Below are positions 9,342-19,153 of a stretch of 64,000 bases of DNA, one piece after another (positions within the stretch are counted from its first letter, which is position 1; each line of letters opens with the position of its first letter). A program made the position numbers and the translations under genes. Where the stretch lies: the NCBI GenBank assembly GCA_022834735.1, contig BQKD01000001.1:2767659-2831658 (forward strand), written 5' to 3'. The notes under the pieces were generated by a model. It saw only the letters and a list, made by a program, of their open reading frames with translations, searched no databases and was not told the DNA's origin. The stretch is from Erysipelotrichaceae bacterium OPF54. GTDB taxonomy: Bacteria; Bacillota_I; Bacilli_A; Erysipelotrichales; Erysipelotrichaceae.

Positions 9342-9869
9342 CTACATCGCAAAAAGGCCGATGCTCACATCCACTGCACCTTCGCTGATAAACATAGCGC
9401 CGATCAGGATCGTAAGCAGATAGCCGCTTTCGCCAGGATTAAAGAAGAAGAACAGTGCAAGCACCGCTGTACAGATGGCGAAGAAAAGGATCCATCCCCA
9501 TCCCTTCATTCCGGTATTTTTCAATTCGAACGCCAGCCAGAACGACAAGGCCGCATCGAAAATAAGGAAAATACCAACAAGGATACCAAGAAAATTCATT
9601 GTCGCATGAATATTCGAAAGCAGAACGATACCGAATACGATCAGCAAAATACCGATCCAGATATTGAACTTAAGGATAGGCTTCAGCGCATCGGCCGCAA
9701 AATAGCTGCAGATTGCCATGATCCCGTAAAAGATCATGAGCCAGCCCATCACCATTCCAAGGACCTGTTCTTCGACTCCTGGGTACATAAAAAGCCAGAT
9801 CCCGGCAATACATGAAATAATACCGATCACAATGTATGCGATTTTTGTTCCGGTACTTAGTCCAGACAT
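9342..9869 (-). CDS. DUF308/HdeD-family membrane protein
   Basis: A 175-residue protein with about six hydrophobic segments arranged as repeated two-helix units (for example IAYIVIGIISCIAGIWLF and IWIGILLIVFGIVLL). This is the DUF308 family that includes E. coli HdeD. HdeD is linked to acid resistance, but function in Firmicutes is not established. It is a single gene between the IS element and the MATE pump, with its own terminator at 9290-9317. TAACAGGAGGTTATTATT-type sequence precedes the start. Confidence 0.8.
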   Translation of the reverse strand: MSGLSTGTKIAYIVIGIISCIAGIWLFMYPGVEEQVLGMVMGWLMIFYGIMAICSYFAADALKPILKFNIWIGILLIVFGIVLLSNIHATMNFLGILVGIFLIFDAALSFWLAFELKNTGMKGWGWILFFAICTAVLALFFFFNPGESGYLLTILIGAMFISEGAVDVSIGLFAM

Positions 9870-9976
9870 AATAATAACCTCCTGTAATTTATCTATGATC
9901 TCTCTCTAAAGATCTATAATTATTATAATTTTTAGGAGGCGAAAAAGCTGTTTAGATGCATAAGCACGATCAATAA

Positions 9977-11332
9977 TTATGCATTTTCCATTTTCTGTTC
10001 CTGAACCTCGATGTGCCCGATCCGGTACCGGAACACGATCACAAGAAAGAGCCCTGCGCTGATCCATGCCGATACTTCGCTGGCCAGCACTCCGTCGAAC
10101 TCGAAAAAGCGCGGCAGCATCCAGACAAAGAAGATGCGGGAAACAAATTCGAGCATGCCCGAAAGCATCGGATAGAAGGTATCTCCCATCGACTGCAGCG
10201 AACAGCGATGCACCCATAAAACACCGAGAGCCACAAGAAAACAAGAAAGAAACACGAGACAATGATAGCCGACCAGCACGACATCCGGCTCGCTTTCCGA
10301 CACCATCAGCCGCATCAGCGTTTTTCCGAACACGATCATTATAAGAGCGCACGCCGCATTCATCAAAAGCACCGCCACATTGATCTGACGAACGCCCTGT
10401 CTGATCCGGCCGATTTCCAGGGCACCCATGTTCTGTCCGACATACGTCGAAGCCGCAAATCCGAACGTGCTGCTCACCTGCTCAAGAATGATGATCACCT
10501 TGCTTGCCGCCGTGTAGCCCGCCACATACAAAGCGCCGAACCCGTTGATCGCCGTCTGCAGCACCATGACCCCGACCGCCGTGATCGAATTCATGACCGC
10601 CACCGGCAGGCTCAAAGTCAAAGAACGTTTGAAAAGACGTCCGTCCACCTTCCAGTCCTCTCGTTCGAAATGAAGAAGCTCGATCCTTTTCAGACAAACG
10701 AAACAATAGACTGCACTGACTCCCTGGGCCATGACGGTCGCATAAGCGGCTCCGGCCACACCGATCTGCAGACCAGCCACGAACCACACATCAAGAACTG
10801 TATTGATCAAAAACGCAATGATCATCGCGATCAGCGGATTTCTCGCATCGCCAAGCGCCCTTAATATACCGGAAAAGAAATTATAGGCCAGCGAAACAAG
10901 CGTTCCTAAAAAAATGATATGTATATACTCTACGGCCATATCGAGAATTTCTGCGGGCGTATTCATCCACTGCAGCATGCTCCGGCTCGCCCACGTAGCG
11001 ATGATCGTCGTCAGGATACCGACCGCCACATTGAGATAAGCGGACATCGTGATCGAACGACGCAGCTTTTTTTCGTCCTTTGCGCCGAAATACTGCGAAA
11101 CAAGGATAGAAACGCCCTGGGCCATTCCCATCACAAATCCGAGCACGAGAAAATTGATCGATCCGGTCGTCCCTACCGCAGCCAGCGCATTCATTCCCAG
11201 GCTGCGCCCGACCACCACGGTGTCTACAAAGTTGTACAGCTGCTGGAGAATATTTCCGAACAGCAGCGGTGTCCCGAATGCCAGGATCAGGCGGACCGGG
11301 CTCCCTTTTGTCATATCGGTCGTATTGTTCAT
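9977..11332 (-). CDS. MATE-family efflux transporter
   Basis: A 451-residue, twelve-segment antiporter of the MATE family that exports drugs or metabolites in exchange for Na+ or H+. The two homologous halves are visible: PLLFGNILQQLYNFVDTVVVGR near the N-terminus and a second QVSSTFGFAASTYVGQNMGA near residue 270. The chosen ATG (11332) follows GAAGAGGGAAGACT; an upstream ATG at 11365 has no comparable signal. The substrate cannot be read from the sequence. Confidence 0.9.
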   Translation of the reverse strand: MNNTTDMTKGSPVRLILAFGTPLLFGNILQQLYNFVDTVVVGRSLGMNALAAVGTTGSINFLVLGFVMGMAQGVSILVSQYFGAKDEKKLRRSITMSAYLNVAVGILTTIIATWASRSMLQWMNTPAEILDMAVEYIHIIFLGTLVSLAYNFFSGILRALGDARNPLIAMIIAFLINTVLDVWFVAGLQIGVAGAAYATVMAQGVSAVYCFVCLKRIELLHFEREDWKVDGRLFKRSLTLSLPVAVMNSITAVGVMVLQTAINGFGALYVAGYTAASKVIIILEQVSSTFGFAASTYVGQNMGALEIGRIRQGVRQINVAVLLMNAACALIMIVFGKTLMRLMVSESEPDVVLVGYHCLVFLSCFLVALGVLWVHRCSLQSMGDTFYPMLSGMLEFVSRIFFVWMLPRFFEFDGVLASEVSAWISAGLFLVIVFRYRIGHIEVQEQKMENA

Positions 11333-11504
11333 AGTCTTCCCTCTTCTTTCGTAACTTCGTGTCATAAGTTGCCGAAATTATACATAATTAATTATTTTGC
11401 TTCAACTCTTTATTTGCTCATTTGGAAAAAATGAATCATGTTTATGTTTTTATAAAGGAAATCGTGATAAAATATAAAAAATGAAAGGGTTTTCAGGTGA
11501 GAGT

Positions 11505-13016
11505 ATGACAAAAAGAAGGGCAGGGTTGCTGCTTCCAATGTTTTCTGTTCCTGCGAATCAAGGGATCGGTGATCTTGGCCAGAAGACGATCCGCATGATC
11601 GACGAGATCGCGGCTGCGGGTTATAAGATCTGGGAAATACTGCCGCTTCAAATGACCGGCGTTTCTCATTCCCCGTACCAGACACTGTCCAGCTTCGCAG
11701 GCGATCCGATCTATATCAACATAGACCGGTTATCCGAAATCGGGCTTCTGACACAAAGCTCGATCGTCAACTGCAACAAATTCAAGGACGTCGTTTACTA
11801 CGATGAAGTGCGCGCCTTCAAGGAAACGTACTTCCGCAAAGCGTTCAGGGTATTCAGGAAAAATTTCGAGATGTATAAAGAAGAGTTCGAGAAATTCGCC
11901 AGCGAGGCTTTCTGGCTGAAAGACTGGTGCATTTATGCGCTTTTCAAATCCCTGTATGACAATGTGGCATGGATCGACTGGGAAGAGGAATACCGCGATT
12001 ATCCGCTCGATCCGAGCAACATCGATCTGAAAGAACACCAGAACGAGCTTTTTTATCAGGCCTTTCTGCAGTTCATCTTTTATAAACAGCTCGACGAAGT
12101 AACCGAGTATGCCCACTCCAAAGGGCTCATGATCATGAACGATATGCCGTTTTATGTCGATTACGACAGCGCGGAAGTATGGATGAACCGGGCACGCTTT
12201 CTGCTTGGCGAAAACGGCCGGCCCAGCTTTGTGGCCGGATGTCCGCCGGACACGCTCACGAAAGGACAGCGCTGGGACATGCCTCTGTACAACTTCAAGG
12301 CGCAGGCAGCCGAAGGCTACCGTTTCTGGAAGGACCGGGCCAGCTGGCTTTCAAGAAATTTCGATATTTTACGCATCGACCATTTCCGGGCGTTCGACAA
12401 ATACTGGCGCATCCCGGCCGACAAGGATCCGAAACAGGGGCGCTGGGTCAAAGGACCGGGCCAGGAGCTGCTCGAGATCCTGATCAGGACGTGTCCGCAT
12501 ACCGAATGGGCTGCCGAGGACATCGGCGATTTCGGCAAAGGCGTGGATTCGCTCGAAGAACAGTTCCACATTCCGGGCATGGAGATCCTGATCGATCATC
12601 TCGATACGAAGAGCTTAAAAAAGCCATTCAAAAAAGATATCATTTTATATTCCGGCACATACGATTCTCCGACATGCGAGGAGGAGTACGGCGAATGCGA
12701 CGGCAATAAACGCATCAGTCTGCGCCGCTTCTTCAAGAAGCGGGGTTATAACGCCCGTGCCTTCCACGATATGTTCTGTCCGTTCGCTCTCGATTCGGAC
12801 GCCGATACGGTCATCCTGACCATGCAGGATGTCTGCGGCTACAAAGGACAGACCCGGATCAACGTGACCGGTACGGTCGACGAAAAGAACTGGACATGGA
12901 AGCTCAAGGACTTCAAAACGTTCCCGGCCGAAATGGAAAAATCGAAACAGTGGATCGAACGATCCGGAAGAGCCGATCAGAACACGGAAAAAGAGATCCA
13001 GCTGGATATCGAATAG
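11505..13016 (+). CDS. malQ: 4-alpha-glucanotransferase
   Basis: A 503-residue GH77 amylomaltase that transfers alpha-1,4-glucan segments between maltodextrins in the cytoplasm. Family signatures are MNDMPFYVDYDSAEVWMN, the nucleophile Asp in LRIDHFRAFDKYW and the acid/base Glu in AAEDIGDFG. The preferred start is the ATG at 11505, eight codons inside the longest frame, because CAGGTGAGAGT precedes it. No other maltodextrin gene is adjacent. A terminator follows. Confidence 0.93.
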   Translation: MTKRRAGLLLPMFSVPANQGIGDLGQKTIRMIDEIAAAGYKIWEILPLQMTGVSHSPYQTLSSFAGDPIYINIDRLSEIGLLTQSSIVNCNKFKDVVYYDEVRAFKETYFRKAFRVFRKNFEMYKEEFEKFASEAFWLKDWCIYALFKSLYDNVAWIDWEEEYRDYPLDPSNIDLKEHQNELFYQAFLQFIFYKQLDEVTEYAHSKGLMIMNDMPFYVDYDSAEVWMNRARFLLGENGRPSFVAGCPPDTLTKGQRWDMPLYNFKAQAAEGYRFWKDRASWLSRNFDILRIDHFRAFDKYWRIPADKDPKQGRWVKGPGQELLEILIRTCPHTEWAAEDIGDFGKGVDSLEEQFHIPGMEILIDHLDTKSLKKPFKKDIILYSGTYDSPTCEEEYGECDGNKRISLRRFFKKRGYNARAFHDMFCPFALDSDADTVILTMQDVCGYKGQTRINVTGTVDEKNWTWKLKDFKTFPAEMEKSKQWIERSGRADQNTEKEIQLDIE

Positions 13017-13040
13017 GGACAGGCAACACCATAAAACAAA

Positions 13041-13092
13041 GAAAAACAGGAATCATGAATTTCCGATGCGGAAATACTGGCTCCTGTTTTTT
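13041..13092 (+). terminator. Intrinsic terminator of malQ
   Basis: AAACAGGA and TCCTGTTTTTT enclose an inner stem TTCCG/CGGAA with an ATG loop. Confidence 0.7.
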
Positions 13093-13301
13093 ATGTTCCA
13101 ATCGGATAGGCCGCGCGATTCAAAGCGGCAGCTTTTTCAGCCGTCTTTCATGCCCGGCTCTTTTTTGTTCTACGATACAAACTGGAATTTATCTATTCAT
13201 CAACTCAAAAGTTTTTTCAAATGAAATACATTATGCGTATTTTCCATTCCGTATATATTCTCTCCAAATTCCGGCTTGGCCAATACGGAATCATCCGTTC
13301 C

Positions 13302-14600
13302 TTATGCTTTCTGCGAGCTTTTGACGAGCTGATCGAACACATCGACCGCCTGATCGATCTGTTCGTTTTCCAGCGAAGCAAACGAAATTTCGACAAGACC
13401 CTTTTCCACATCCGCCATGCCGACATTGCGTTTTCTGGCATTGTCGTGGAACACATAAGGATCCACGTCGACTTTGACCACATAGGACAAATACGCTTCG
13501 TTCAGAAAACTTTCATAACCTCGTCTGTTCAGCGCCTCTTCCATCAGCCTCGATTTTTCCTTGTAGTCCCGTTTCAGCTTGCGCACATGCCGCTCCAGAT
13601 GCCCGTCCGCAATATAATTGGCAAACGCGATCTGTTCAAGCTTGGAAGCCATCGGACCGTATTCCATCTTATGGCTCAGATAATACTGCGCCCACATTTC
13701 ATTCAGGACAAGATAGCTGATCCGCACGCTCGGCAGCAGCAGTCTGGAAAACGATCCGCAGTAAATGACCCGCTCGTTCGTATCATAGCTGTACATCGCT
13801 CTGCGCGAACGCGACCGGTACGTCAGCTCGCCATTGTAATCATCCTCGATGATCAGGAAATTGTGTTTTTCGGCCTGCGCCAGCAGATGATCCCGCATCG
13901 ACTGGGAAATCGGCTCCCTCTTTTTTCCGGAAGACGCGCTGTTGATATAAAGTACATCGATCTCGTCGATTTCTCTTTCCTGGTCCAGATCGATCTCCTG
14001 CACGCTCCATCCATACGATTCGAACACCCGCTGCGCCTGCGGATGAAACGGCCACTCCATGCCCACGACACCCGGCATATCAAACATGCCGCACAACACG
14101 AAAAGGAGCGTCTGATAGTTCGGACCGACCAGAACCTGATCGGTCCGGCACATGACCCCGCGGTTTTTGTACGCATACAGGCTCAGCGCCTGCCGCAGCA
14201 CAAACTCTCCCTGCGGATCGCCGTACGTATTCATCAGATCCTGCTCGAACGCATTGCGCACATACCGCTTCCATGTCTGCACCTCGCCCGACTGGATCGC
14301 GACCGAAACCGGACGCAGGTCGATGTCGAACTGCTCGCGCCTGGCAAGATCCGGCGCCTTCTCCATCTCCTTGTGCAGCTTGATCTGCGCATCCTCGAGC
14401 CGGACCCGGTATCCCACTTTCTCGATTGCCTCGATATATCCGTCAAGCACCAGCTGTTCATAAGCATGCTCGATCGTTGTCTGCGAACACTGGAACTGCT
14501 CGCAAGCCTTACGAATACTTGGCAGCGCATCCCCTTTTTTCAAATAGCCGTCCAGGATCGCGTTGCGGTAGTAATCGTAAACCGTTTTATATTTTTTCAT
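13302..14600 (-). CDS. MocR-type regulator (GntR DNA-binding domain plus aminotransferase-like domain)
   Basis: A 432-residue protein. Residues 1-70 are a GntR winged helix (YYRNAILDGYLKKGDALPSIRKACEQ, then SQTTIEHAYEQLVLDGYIE). Residues about 90-430 are a fold-type I PLP aminotransferase-like domain with NFLIIEDDYNGELTYR, and a PLP-lysine-like region around CGSFSRLLLPSVRISYLV in which the usual SKxxxPxLR lysine is replaced by Arg. The start overlaps the stop of the upstream aminotransferase by 14 bases, so translation is probably coupled. It likely senses PLP or an amino compound and controls the adjoining aromatic genes. Target and effector are inferred. Confidence 0.85.
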   Translation of the reverse strand: MKKYKTVYDYYRNAILDGYLKKGDALPSIRKACEQFQCSQTTIEHAYEQLVLDGYIEAIEKVGYRVRLEDAQIKLHKEMEKAPDLARREQFDIDLRPVSVAIQSGEVQTWKRYVRNAFEQDLMNTYGDPQGEFVLRQALSLYAYKNRGVMCRTDQVLVGPNYQTLLFVLCGMFDMPGVVGMEWPFHPQAQRVFESYGWSVQEIDLDQEREIDEIDVLYINSASSGKKREPISQSMRDHLLAQAEKHNFLIIEDDYNGELTYRSRSRRAMYSYDTNERVIYCGSFSRLLLPSVRISYLVLNEMWAQYYLSHKMEYGPMASKLEQIAFANYIADGHLERHVRKLKRDYKEKSRLMEEALNRRGYESFLNEAYLSYVVKVDVDPYVFHDNARKRNVGMADVEKGLVEISFASLENEQIDQAVDVFDQLVKSSQKA

Positions 14601-15825
14601 AGGTCCCGTTTAAGATCTCCTTCATTTTTCCAGCCAGCCCTTTTGTCTTGCCGACAGAAAGCGAGCACACCGCCACACGAATCCCCTTGTTGACCTTGAC
14701 CGTATAAATATGATTTTCCATCAGGGCCTCATGGAACGCGTCCCGCACATCGTTGTCCATCGCCAGCGTCACGAAGAAGCCTTCCTTGTACGGATAGTAC
14801 TTCAGTCCTGCCTCGTCCGCCTCTTTCATGAACAGTTCGCTGCGCTCTTTGAGCAGGCTGACATATTTCTCTTTTTCTTTTTCGTATTCCTCTTTATGGT
14901 TGGTCAGCACATCCACGAACATGGCCATCGCGCCATTGTTGATGTTCGACCAGGTCGCCCGGGCATCCTTTTCGAAAACCGTCTTGACCTGTTCGACCGC
15001 CTCGCGCTTTTGCGCCATGATGATAGCCGCCCCGCAGCGCAGACCGTAGGAAGTCATCGACTTCGACAAAGAGAAGGCAACGATCACGACGATATTGTCC
15101 GAGATCGAATCAAATACCGAGAAATAGCTTTTGGCATCGGCCCCTTTGTAGGAATAATCAATATAGGCAATATCATTGAGCAGCACGATGCTGTGCGTTT
15201 TCGAGCACGCATTCAGAAATTCCACGATCGCTTCCCACTCCGTTCCGGAAAGAGAGTAGCCGGTCGGATTGTGGCACGGGTCATTGATAATAATGACCAG
15301 GCGGTCCTGTTTCTTCATCACCTTTTCGCACGCCGCTTTGAAAGAGCCAAGATTAAAATGATCTCCTTCGAACAGTTCGTATTTTTCGACTTCGACCCCC
15401 TGCATCTGCGCCATCAGATTGTACGATCCCCAGGCAATTTCCGGCACGATCAAGGTCTGTCCCTGCTCAAGGCATTCGCTTACGGTCATACCGACAGCGC
15501 CCGTACCGCCCGGCGTCGCGATGATCTCCTTTTCAAGCGAGCAGTTCCCGTCGAGCACCCACTCTTCGACCTTTTTCTTAAAATCAGGATTTCCTGTAAA
15601 CGAAGCCGCGTATTTAGCGAGCACCCCGTTATCGAGGCTCTTCAGGCTTGAAAATACCGTATCGAGCGCGACCAGGCTGCCGCTTTCGTCATACAGGCTG
15701 CCGATCGTCGCATCGACCACCGCCTCGTCGCCAAACTGTTCCTTCGCCTTTTTGGCACGATCCACGATCGCGAACACCGTATCGACGATCGGCTGCTGAT
15801 TTACGCTCTCTTTAACAAAATTCAT
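14587..15825 (-). CDS. Class I/II aminotransferase, probably aromatic amino acid aminotransferase
   Basis: A 412-residue fold-type I PLP enzyme. Visible motifs are NDPCHNPTGYSLSGTEWEA (substrate and PLP contacts), LNDIAYIDYSY and the PLP lysine in VAFSLSKSMTSYGLRCG. It sits 12 bases downstream of pheA, so it is likely to transaminate phenylpyruvate or 4-hydroxyphenylpyruvate as the last step to Phe and Tyr. The family also includes aspartate-type enzymes, so specificity is an inference from the operon. AGGAGGAAAGAGAT precedes the ATG. Confidence 0.85.
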   Translation of the reverse strand: MNFVKESVNQQPIVDTVFAIVDRAKKAKEQFGDEAVVDATIGSLYDESGSLVALDTVFSSLKSLDNGVLAKYAASFTGNPDFKKKVEEWVLDGNCSLEKEIIATPGGTGAVGMTVSECLEQGQTLIVPEIAWGSYNLMAQMQGVEVEKYELFEGDHFNLGSFKAACEKVMKKQDRLVIIINDPCHNPTGYSLSGTEWEAIVEFLNACSKTHSIVLLNDIAYIDYSYKGADAKSYFSVFDSISDNIVVIVAFSLSKSMTSYGLRCGAAIIMAQKREAVEQVKTVFEKDARATWSNINNGAMAMFVDVLTNHKEEYEKEKEKYVSLLKERSELFMKEADEAGLKYYPYKEGFFVTLAMDNDVRDAFHEALMENHIYTVKVNKGIRVAVCSLSVGKTKGLAGKMKEILNGTYEKI

Positions 15826-15837
15826 ATCTCTTTCCTC

Positions 15838-16896
15838 CTACTTTACCGGATATGTTCCTAAATACTTGATCTGCGAGCACACTTCCCTGAGATCATCGAT
15901 CACGCTCTGGCTCACCGTGCCGACGATCTCGATGAAGAAGAAATACTCGAACGGATGTCCTTTTCGCGGACGCGACTGGATCGAGCACATGTCCAGCCCG
16001 TGCGACGCGATCTTCTCGATCACATGGGCCAGTGCCCCGACATCGTTTTTCAGCGTGATGATCAGGCTCGAATGATCGCCTTCACGGCTTTGTTCCAGAC
16101 CGATGACCAGAAAGCGGGTCGTGTTCTGGGGATTTTCCTCGATATTGCTGGCCAGCACCTTCAAATTGTACAGCACCGCGTTTTCCTTGGCCGCGATCGC
16201 CCCTTTATGGATATCGTTTTCCCGGGCAATGTAGCGCGCCGCCATCGCCGTATTGGCATACGCGACCGGATCGGCCCCCAGCTCCTGCAAAAACCGTCTG
16301 GACTGCAGCAGCGCCTGATCCTTGGAGTATACCGTTTCAATATCCTTCAATGTCGCTCCCTGGACACCGAGCAGACACTGCTCGATCGTCTCGTCGTGTG
16401 CCCTTAAAATGTGTACAGGATATTCGAGCAGGGCGTCGAGCACTTCGCCGACCAGGCCCGAATTCGTATTCTCGAACGGGATGACACCGTACTGCACTTC
16501 CTTGTCGGCCACGGCCTGGAATACGGCGTCAAAGCTCGATTTTGCGATCTTTTCATTGCCGGGAAACAAATATTCGGCAGCCATATGGGAAAACGCGCCG
16601 ACGACCCCCTGATAAGCGATCTTGTCTTTTGCGGCAATGGCCCGCTGCCAGTCGCACGACTCCTTGATGATAAATTTGAGCAGGCGGACATACGAATCCC
16701 TGTATGCAGGATTTTTGATATATCCTGCATTGCGTTCGATGATCGCCTCTTCTCTTGAATGATCGACGACCGGTTTTCCATGCTCCATTTTGTATGCGGC
16801 CACATCCTTGAGAGTGTCCATCCTCTCTTCATACAGCCTGGCGATCTCGCGGTCCACCCGGTCGATCGTCAGTCTGGCCTTTTCCAGTTGATTCAC
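15838..16896 (-). CDS. pheA: Bifunctional chorismate mutase/prephenate dehydratase
   Basis: A 352-residue three-domain enzyme converting chorismate through prephenate to phenylpyruvate. An AroQ chorismate mutase helical domain covers residues about 1-85 (LTIDRVDREIARLYEERMDT). Prephenate dehydratase covers about 93-270 (YQGVVGAFSHMAAEYLFP, VIPFENTNSGLVGEV, NTTRFLVIG). A C-terminal ACT domain for Phe feedback covers about 278-352 (ITLKNDVGALAHVI, with CSIQSRPRKGHPFEYFFFI). The start codon is GTG (16894-16896) after GAGGTGATTGA. It is divergent from aroB. Confidence 0.94.
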   Translation of the reverse strand: MNQLEKARLTIDRVDREIARLYEERMDTLKDVAAYKMEHGKPVVDHSREEAIIERNAGYIKNPAYRDSYVRLLKFIIKESCDWQRAIAAKDKIAYQGVVGAFSHMAAEYLFPGNEKIAKSSFDAVFQAVADKEVQYGVIPFENTNSGLVGEVLDALLEYPVHILRAHDETIEQCLLGVQGATLKDIETVYSKDQALLQSRRFLQELGADPVAYANTAMAARYIARENDIHKGAIAAKENAVLYNLKVLASNIEENPQNTTRFLVIGLEQSREGDHSSLIITLKNDVGALAHVIEKIASHGLDMCSIQSRPRKGHPFEYFFFIEIVGTVSQSVIDDLREVCSQIKYLGTYPVK

Positions 16897-17042
16897 TCAA
16901 TCACCTCGCCCTTATCATAACACTTTCCCCTTCTGTTTTGGCAATTTGTCATTTATTTTTACCTCAAAACTTTATGAAAATAAGAAAACACCACATCATT
17001 TCGCTTACATTTCATGATATTATATTTCAAGAGGTGAAGAGT

Positions 17043-18050
17043 ATGAAACTGGAAGTACAGCTCAAGGAACACAGCTATCCGATCTGGATCGGGCAGAAAG
17101 CGCTCAGCCATATCGCAGATTACATCGATCCAGGCCGCCGGTACGCCATCGTCACAGACGATCATGTGCCCCGGCAGTGGGTGGATCTTTTGATAGAACA
17201 GCTTGAAAATGCCTGCGTCATTTCGTTCGAACATGGAGAAAAAAACAAATCCCTGAAAACCTATGAATACGTGCAGGAGCAGCTCATAGAAAAACGGTTC
17301 GGCCGCAAAGATGCCGTCATTGCCCTGGGAGGCGGGGTGGTCGGCGATCTGGCCGGCTTCGTAGCCGCCACCTATATGCGCGGCATCGATTTTTACAACA
17401 TCCCGACCACTTTGCTGTCGCAGGTCGATTCGAGCGTAGGCGGAAAGGTCGCGGTCGATATGGGCACGGTGAAAAATATCATCGGCGCCTTTTATCAGCC
17501 GAAAGCCGTCATCATCGATCCGGACACGTTAAGCACGCTCGATCCCAGACAGGTTCGCAGCGGCGCCATGGAAGCGCTCAAGATGGGGCTCATCCTGGAC
17601 GAAGAGCTTGTCAAGGAGTTCGAAAAAGACCAGCTCGACTACGAGACGATCATTGCCCGTTCCATCGATCTGAAGCGCATGATCGTCGAAAACGACGAAA
17701 AGGAGCTCGGACAGCGGGCCATCCTCAATTTCGGCCACACGATCGGCCATGCGATCGAAGGAGCATACGCCCAGGTTCCCTACTATCACGGCGAATGTGT
17801 CGGTATGGGCATGCTCTTCTTTATAGAAGATGAAAAACTGAAGGAGCGGGTCCGGGCCATCCTGGACCGGTTCGAAATACCGTCCGTTCCCGATTACGAT
17901 CCGGACACCCTGCTTTCCTATATCGTTCACGATAAAAAAGGATCGGCCGATTCGGTCAAAACGATCCGGGTCAGAAAAGCGGGAAGCTATGCAATGCAGG
18001 ACATGACCTATGACGAGATCCGAACCGTGCTTCTGCGAGGTGGCGTATGA
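17043..18050 (+). CDS. aroB: 3-dehydroquinate synthase
   Basis: A 335-residue NAD- and metal-dependent enzyme that closes the ring of DAHP to 3-dehydroquinate. NAD-binding GGGVVGDLAGFVAATYMRG (about residue 95), PTTLLSQVDSSVGGKVAVD (about 120) and the metal-binding NFGHTIGHAIEG (about 233) are present. The ATG at 17043 follows CAAGAGGTGAAGAGT; a longer frame to 16938 has no signal. It is the first gene of a four-gene operon and its stop overlaps aroC by 4 bases (ATGA). Confidence 0.95.
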   Translation: MKLEVQLKEHSYPIWIGQKALSHIADYIDPGRRYAIVTDDHVPRQWVDLLIEQLENACVISFEHGEKNKSLKTYEYVQEQLIEKRFGRKDAVIALGGGVVGDLAGFVAATYMRGIDFYNIPTTLLSQVDSSVGGKVAVDMGTVKNIIGAFYQPKAVIIDPDTLSTLDPRQVRSGAMEALKMGLILDEELVKEFEKDQLDYETIIARSIDLKRMIVENDEKELGQRAILNFGHTIGHAIEGAYAQVPYYHGECVGMGMLFFIEDEKLKERVRAILDRFEIPSVPDYDPDTLLSYIVHDKKGSADSVKTIRVRKAGSYAMQDMTYDEIRTVLLRGGV

Positions 18051-19153
18051 AGAACAGTTTCGGGAACAATATCGTATTGACCGTATTTGGCGAAAGCCAC
18101 GGTCCGCTCATTGGCGGCGTGATCGACGGCCTTCCGGCCGGCTTCGCGATCGACGAAAAACAGCTGCAGGCCGATATGGATAAACGGCGCGCCAAAGGAA
18201 AGATCTCCACGCAGCGTCATGAAGCCGACCAGGTGCATATCGTTTCAGGATTTTTCGAAGGGCGAACGACCGGCACGCCGCTGACGATCGTGATCGAAAA
18301 CAGATCCCAGCACTCGGCCGATTACAAAGAGCTCAAATACCGGCTGCGCCCTTCCCATGCGGACTGGAGCGCGTTCGAGAAATACTGCGGCTTTCAGGAT
18401 TTTCGCGGGGGCGGCCATTTTTCCGGGCGCCTGACGGCCGTACTGACGGCTTGCGGCAGCATCTGCCGGCAGATCCTGGCTGCCCATGGAGTGGTGATCG
18501 GATCGCATCTGAAGCAGATCTATACCATTCATGACGATCCGTTCGATAAAAACGGGCTGGAATTCCAGCTGGCTAGGATGAATGTGCTGGATTTTCCGGT
18601 GCTGAACGAAAAAAAGGGAATGCAGATGATCGCTGCCATCGAACAGGCGGCTGCCGAAAAAGATTCGGTCGGCGGGATCATCGAATGCGGTGTCGTGCAT
18701 TTTCCGGCCGGGATCGGCGAGCCGATCTTCGACACGATCGAAAGCGAGCTGGCGCACGCATTGTTCGGGGTGCCGGCTGTCAAGGGCATCTCGTTTGGTT
18801 CGGGCTTTGATTTTGCGAATATGCGGGGTAGCGAAGCCAACGATACGCTGCAGTATGAAAACGGGAAAATATCGAGTCGCACCAACCACAATGCCGGGAT
18901 CAACGGCGGCATTTCCAACGGGATGCCGATCGTGTTTGAATGCGTGATCAAGCCGACCCCTTCTATTTTCCAGAAGCAGTGTTCTGTGCAGTTCGATTCC
19001 AAAGAAAACGTGACGCTGGAGATCAAGGGGCGTCATGATCCGTGTATCGCGCACAGGGCGAGGATCGTGATCGAGAATATGACGGCTTTCGTTCTGCTGG
19101 ACTGCTGGATGAGCATGGTCGGGCGCCGTTTTTTTGAGGAGGAGAAAAGATGA
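18047..19153 (+). CDS. aroC: Chorismate synthase
   Basis: A 368-residue FMN-dependent enzyme that forms chorismate from EPSP. Signatures GESHGPLIGGVIDGLPAGF at the N-terminus, RPSHADWSAFEKYCGFQDFR near residue 100 and RTNHNAGINGGISNGMPIVF near residue 285 are all present. The first and last bases overlap aroB and aroA by 4 bp each, giving tight translational coupling. The length is normal. Confidence 0.96.
   Translation: MKNSFGNNIVLTVFGESHGPLIGGVIDGLPAGFAIDEKQLQADMDKRRAKGKISTQRHEADQVHIVSGFFEGRTTGTPLTIVIENRSQHSADYKELKYRLRPSHADWSAFEKYCGFQDFRGGGHFSGRLTAVLTACGSICRQILAAHGVVIGSHLKQIYTIHDDPFDKNGLEFQLARMNVLDFPVLNEKKGMQMIAAIEQAAAEKDSVGGIIECGVVHFPAGIGEPIFDTIESELAHALFGVPAVKGISFGSGFDFANMRGSEANDTLQYENGKISSRTNHNAGINGGISNGMPIVFECVIKPTPSIFQKQCSVQFDSKENVTLEIKGRHDPCIAHRARIVIENMTAFVLLDCWMSMVGRRFFEEEKR

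Noticed and set aside
13221..14693. 490-codon plus-strand open frame
   Set aside because: It lies wholly opposite the MocR-type regulator, has no domain sense (His/Arg/Leu-rich shadow) and no ribosome binding site.
16897..17042. T-box, riboswitch or Trp/Phe leader peptide between pheA and aroB
   Set aside because: The 146-base gap shows no terminator-antiterminator pair, no T-box core and no aromatic-rich leader.
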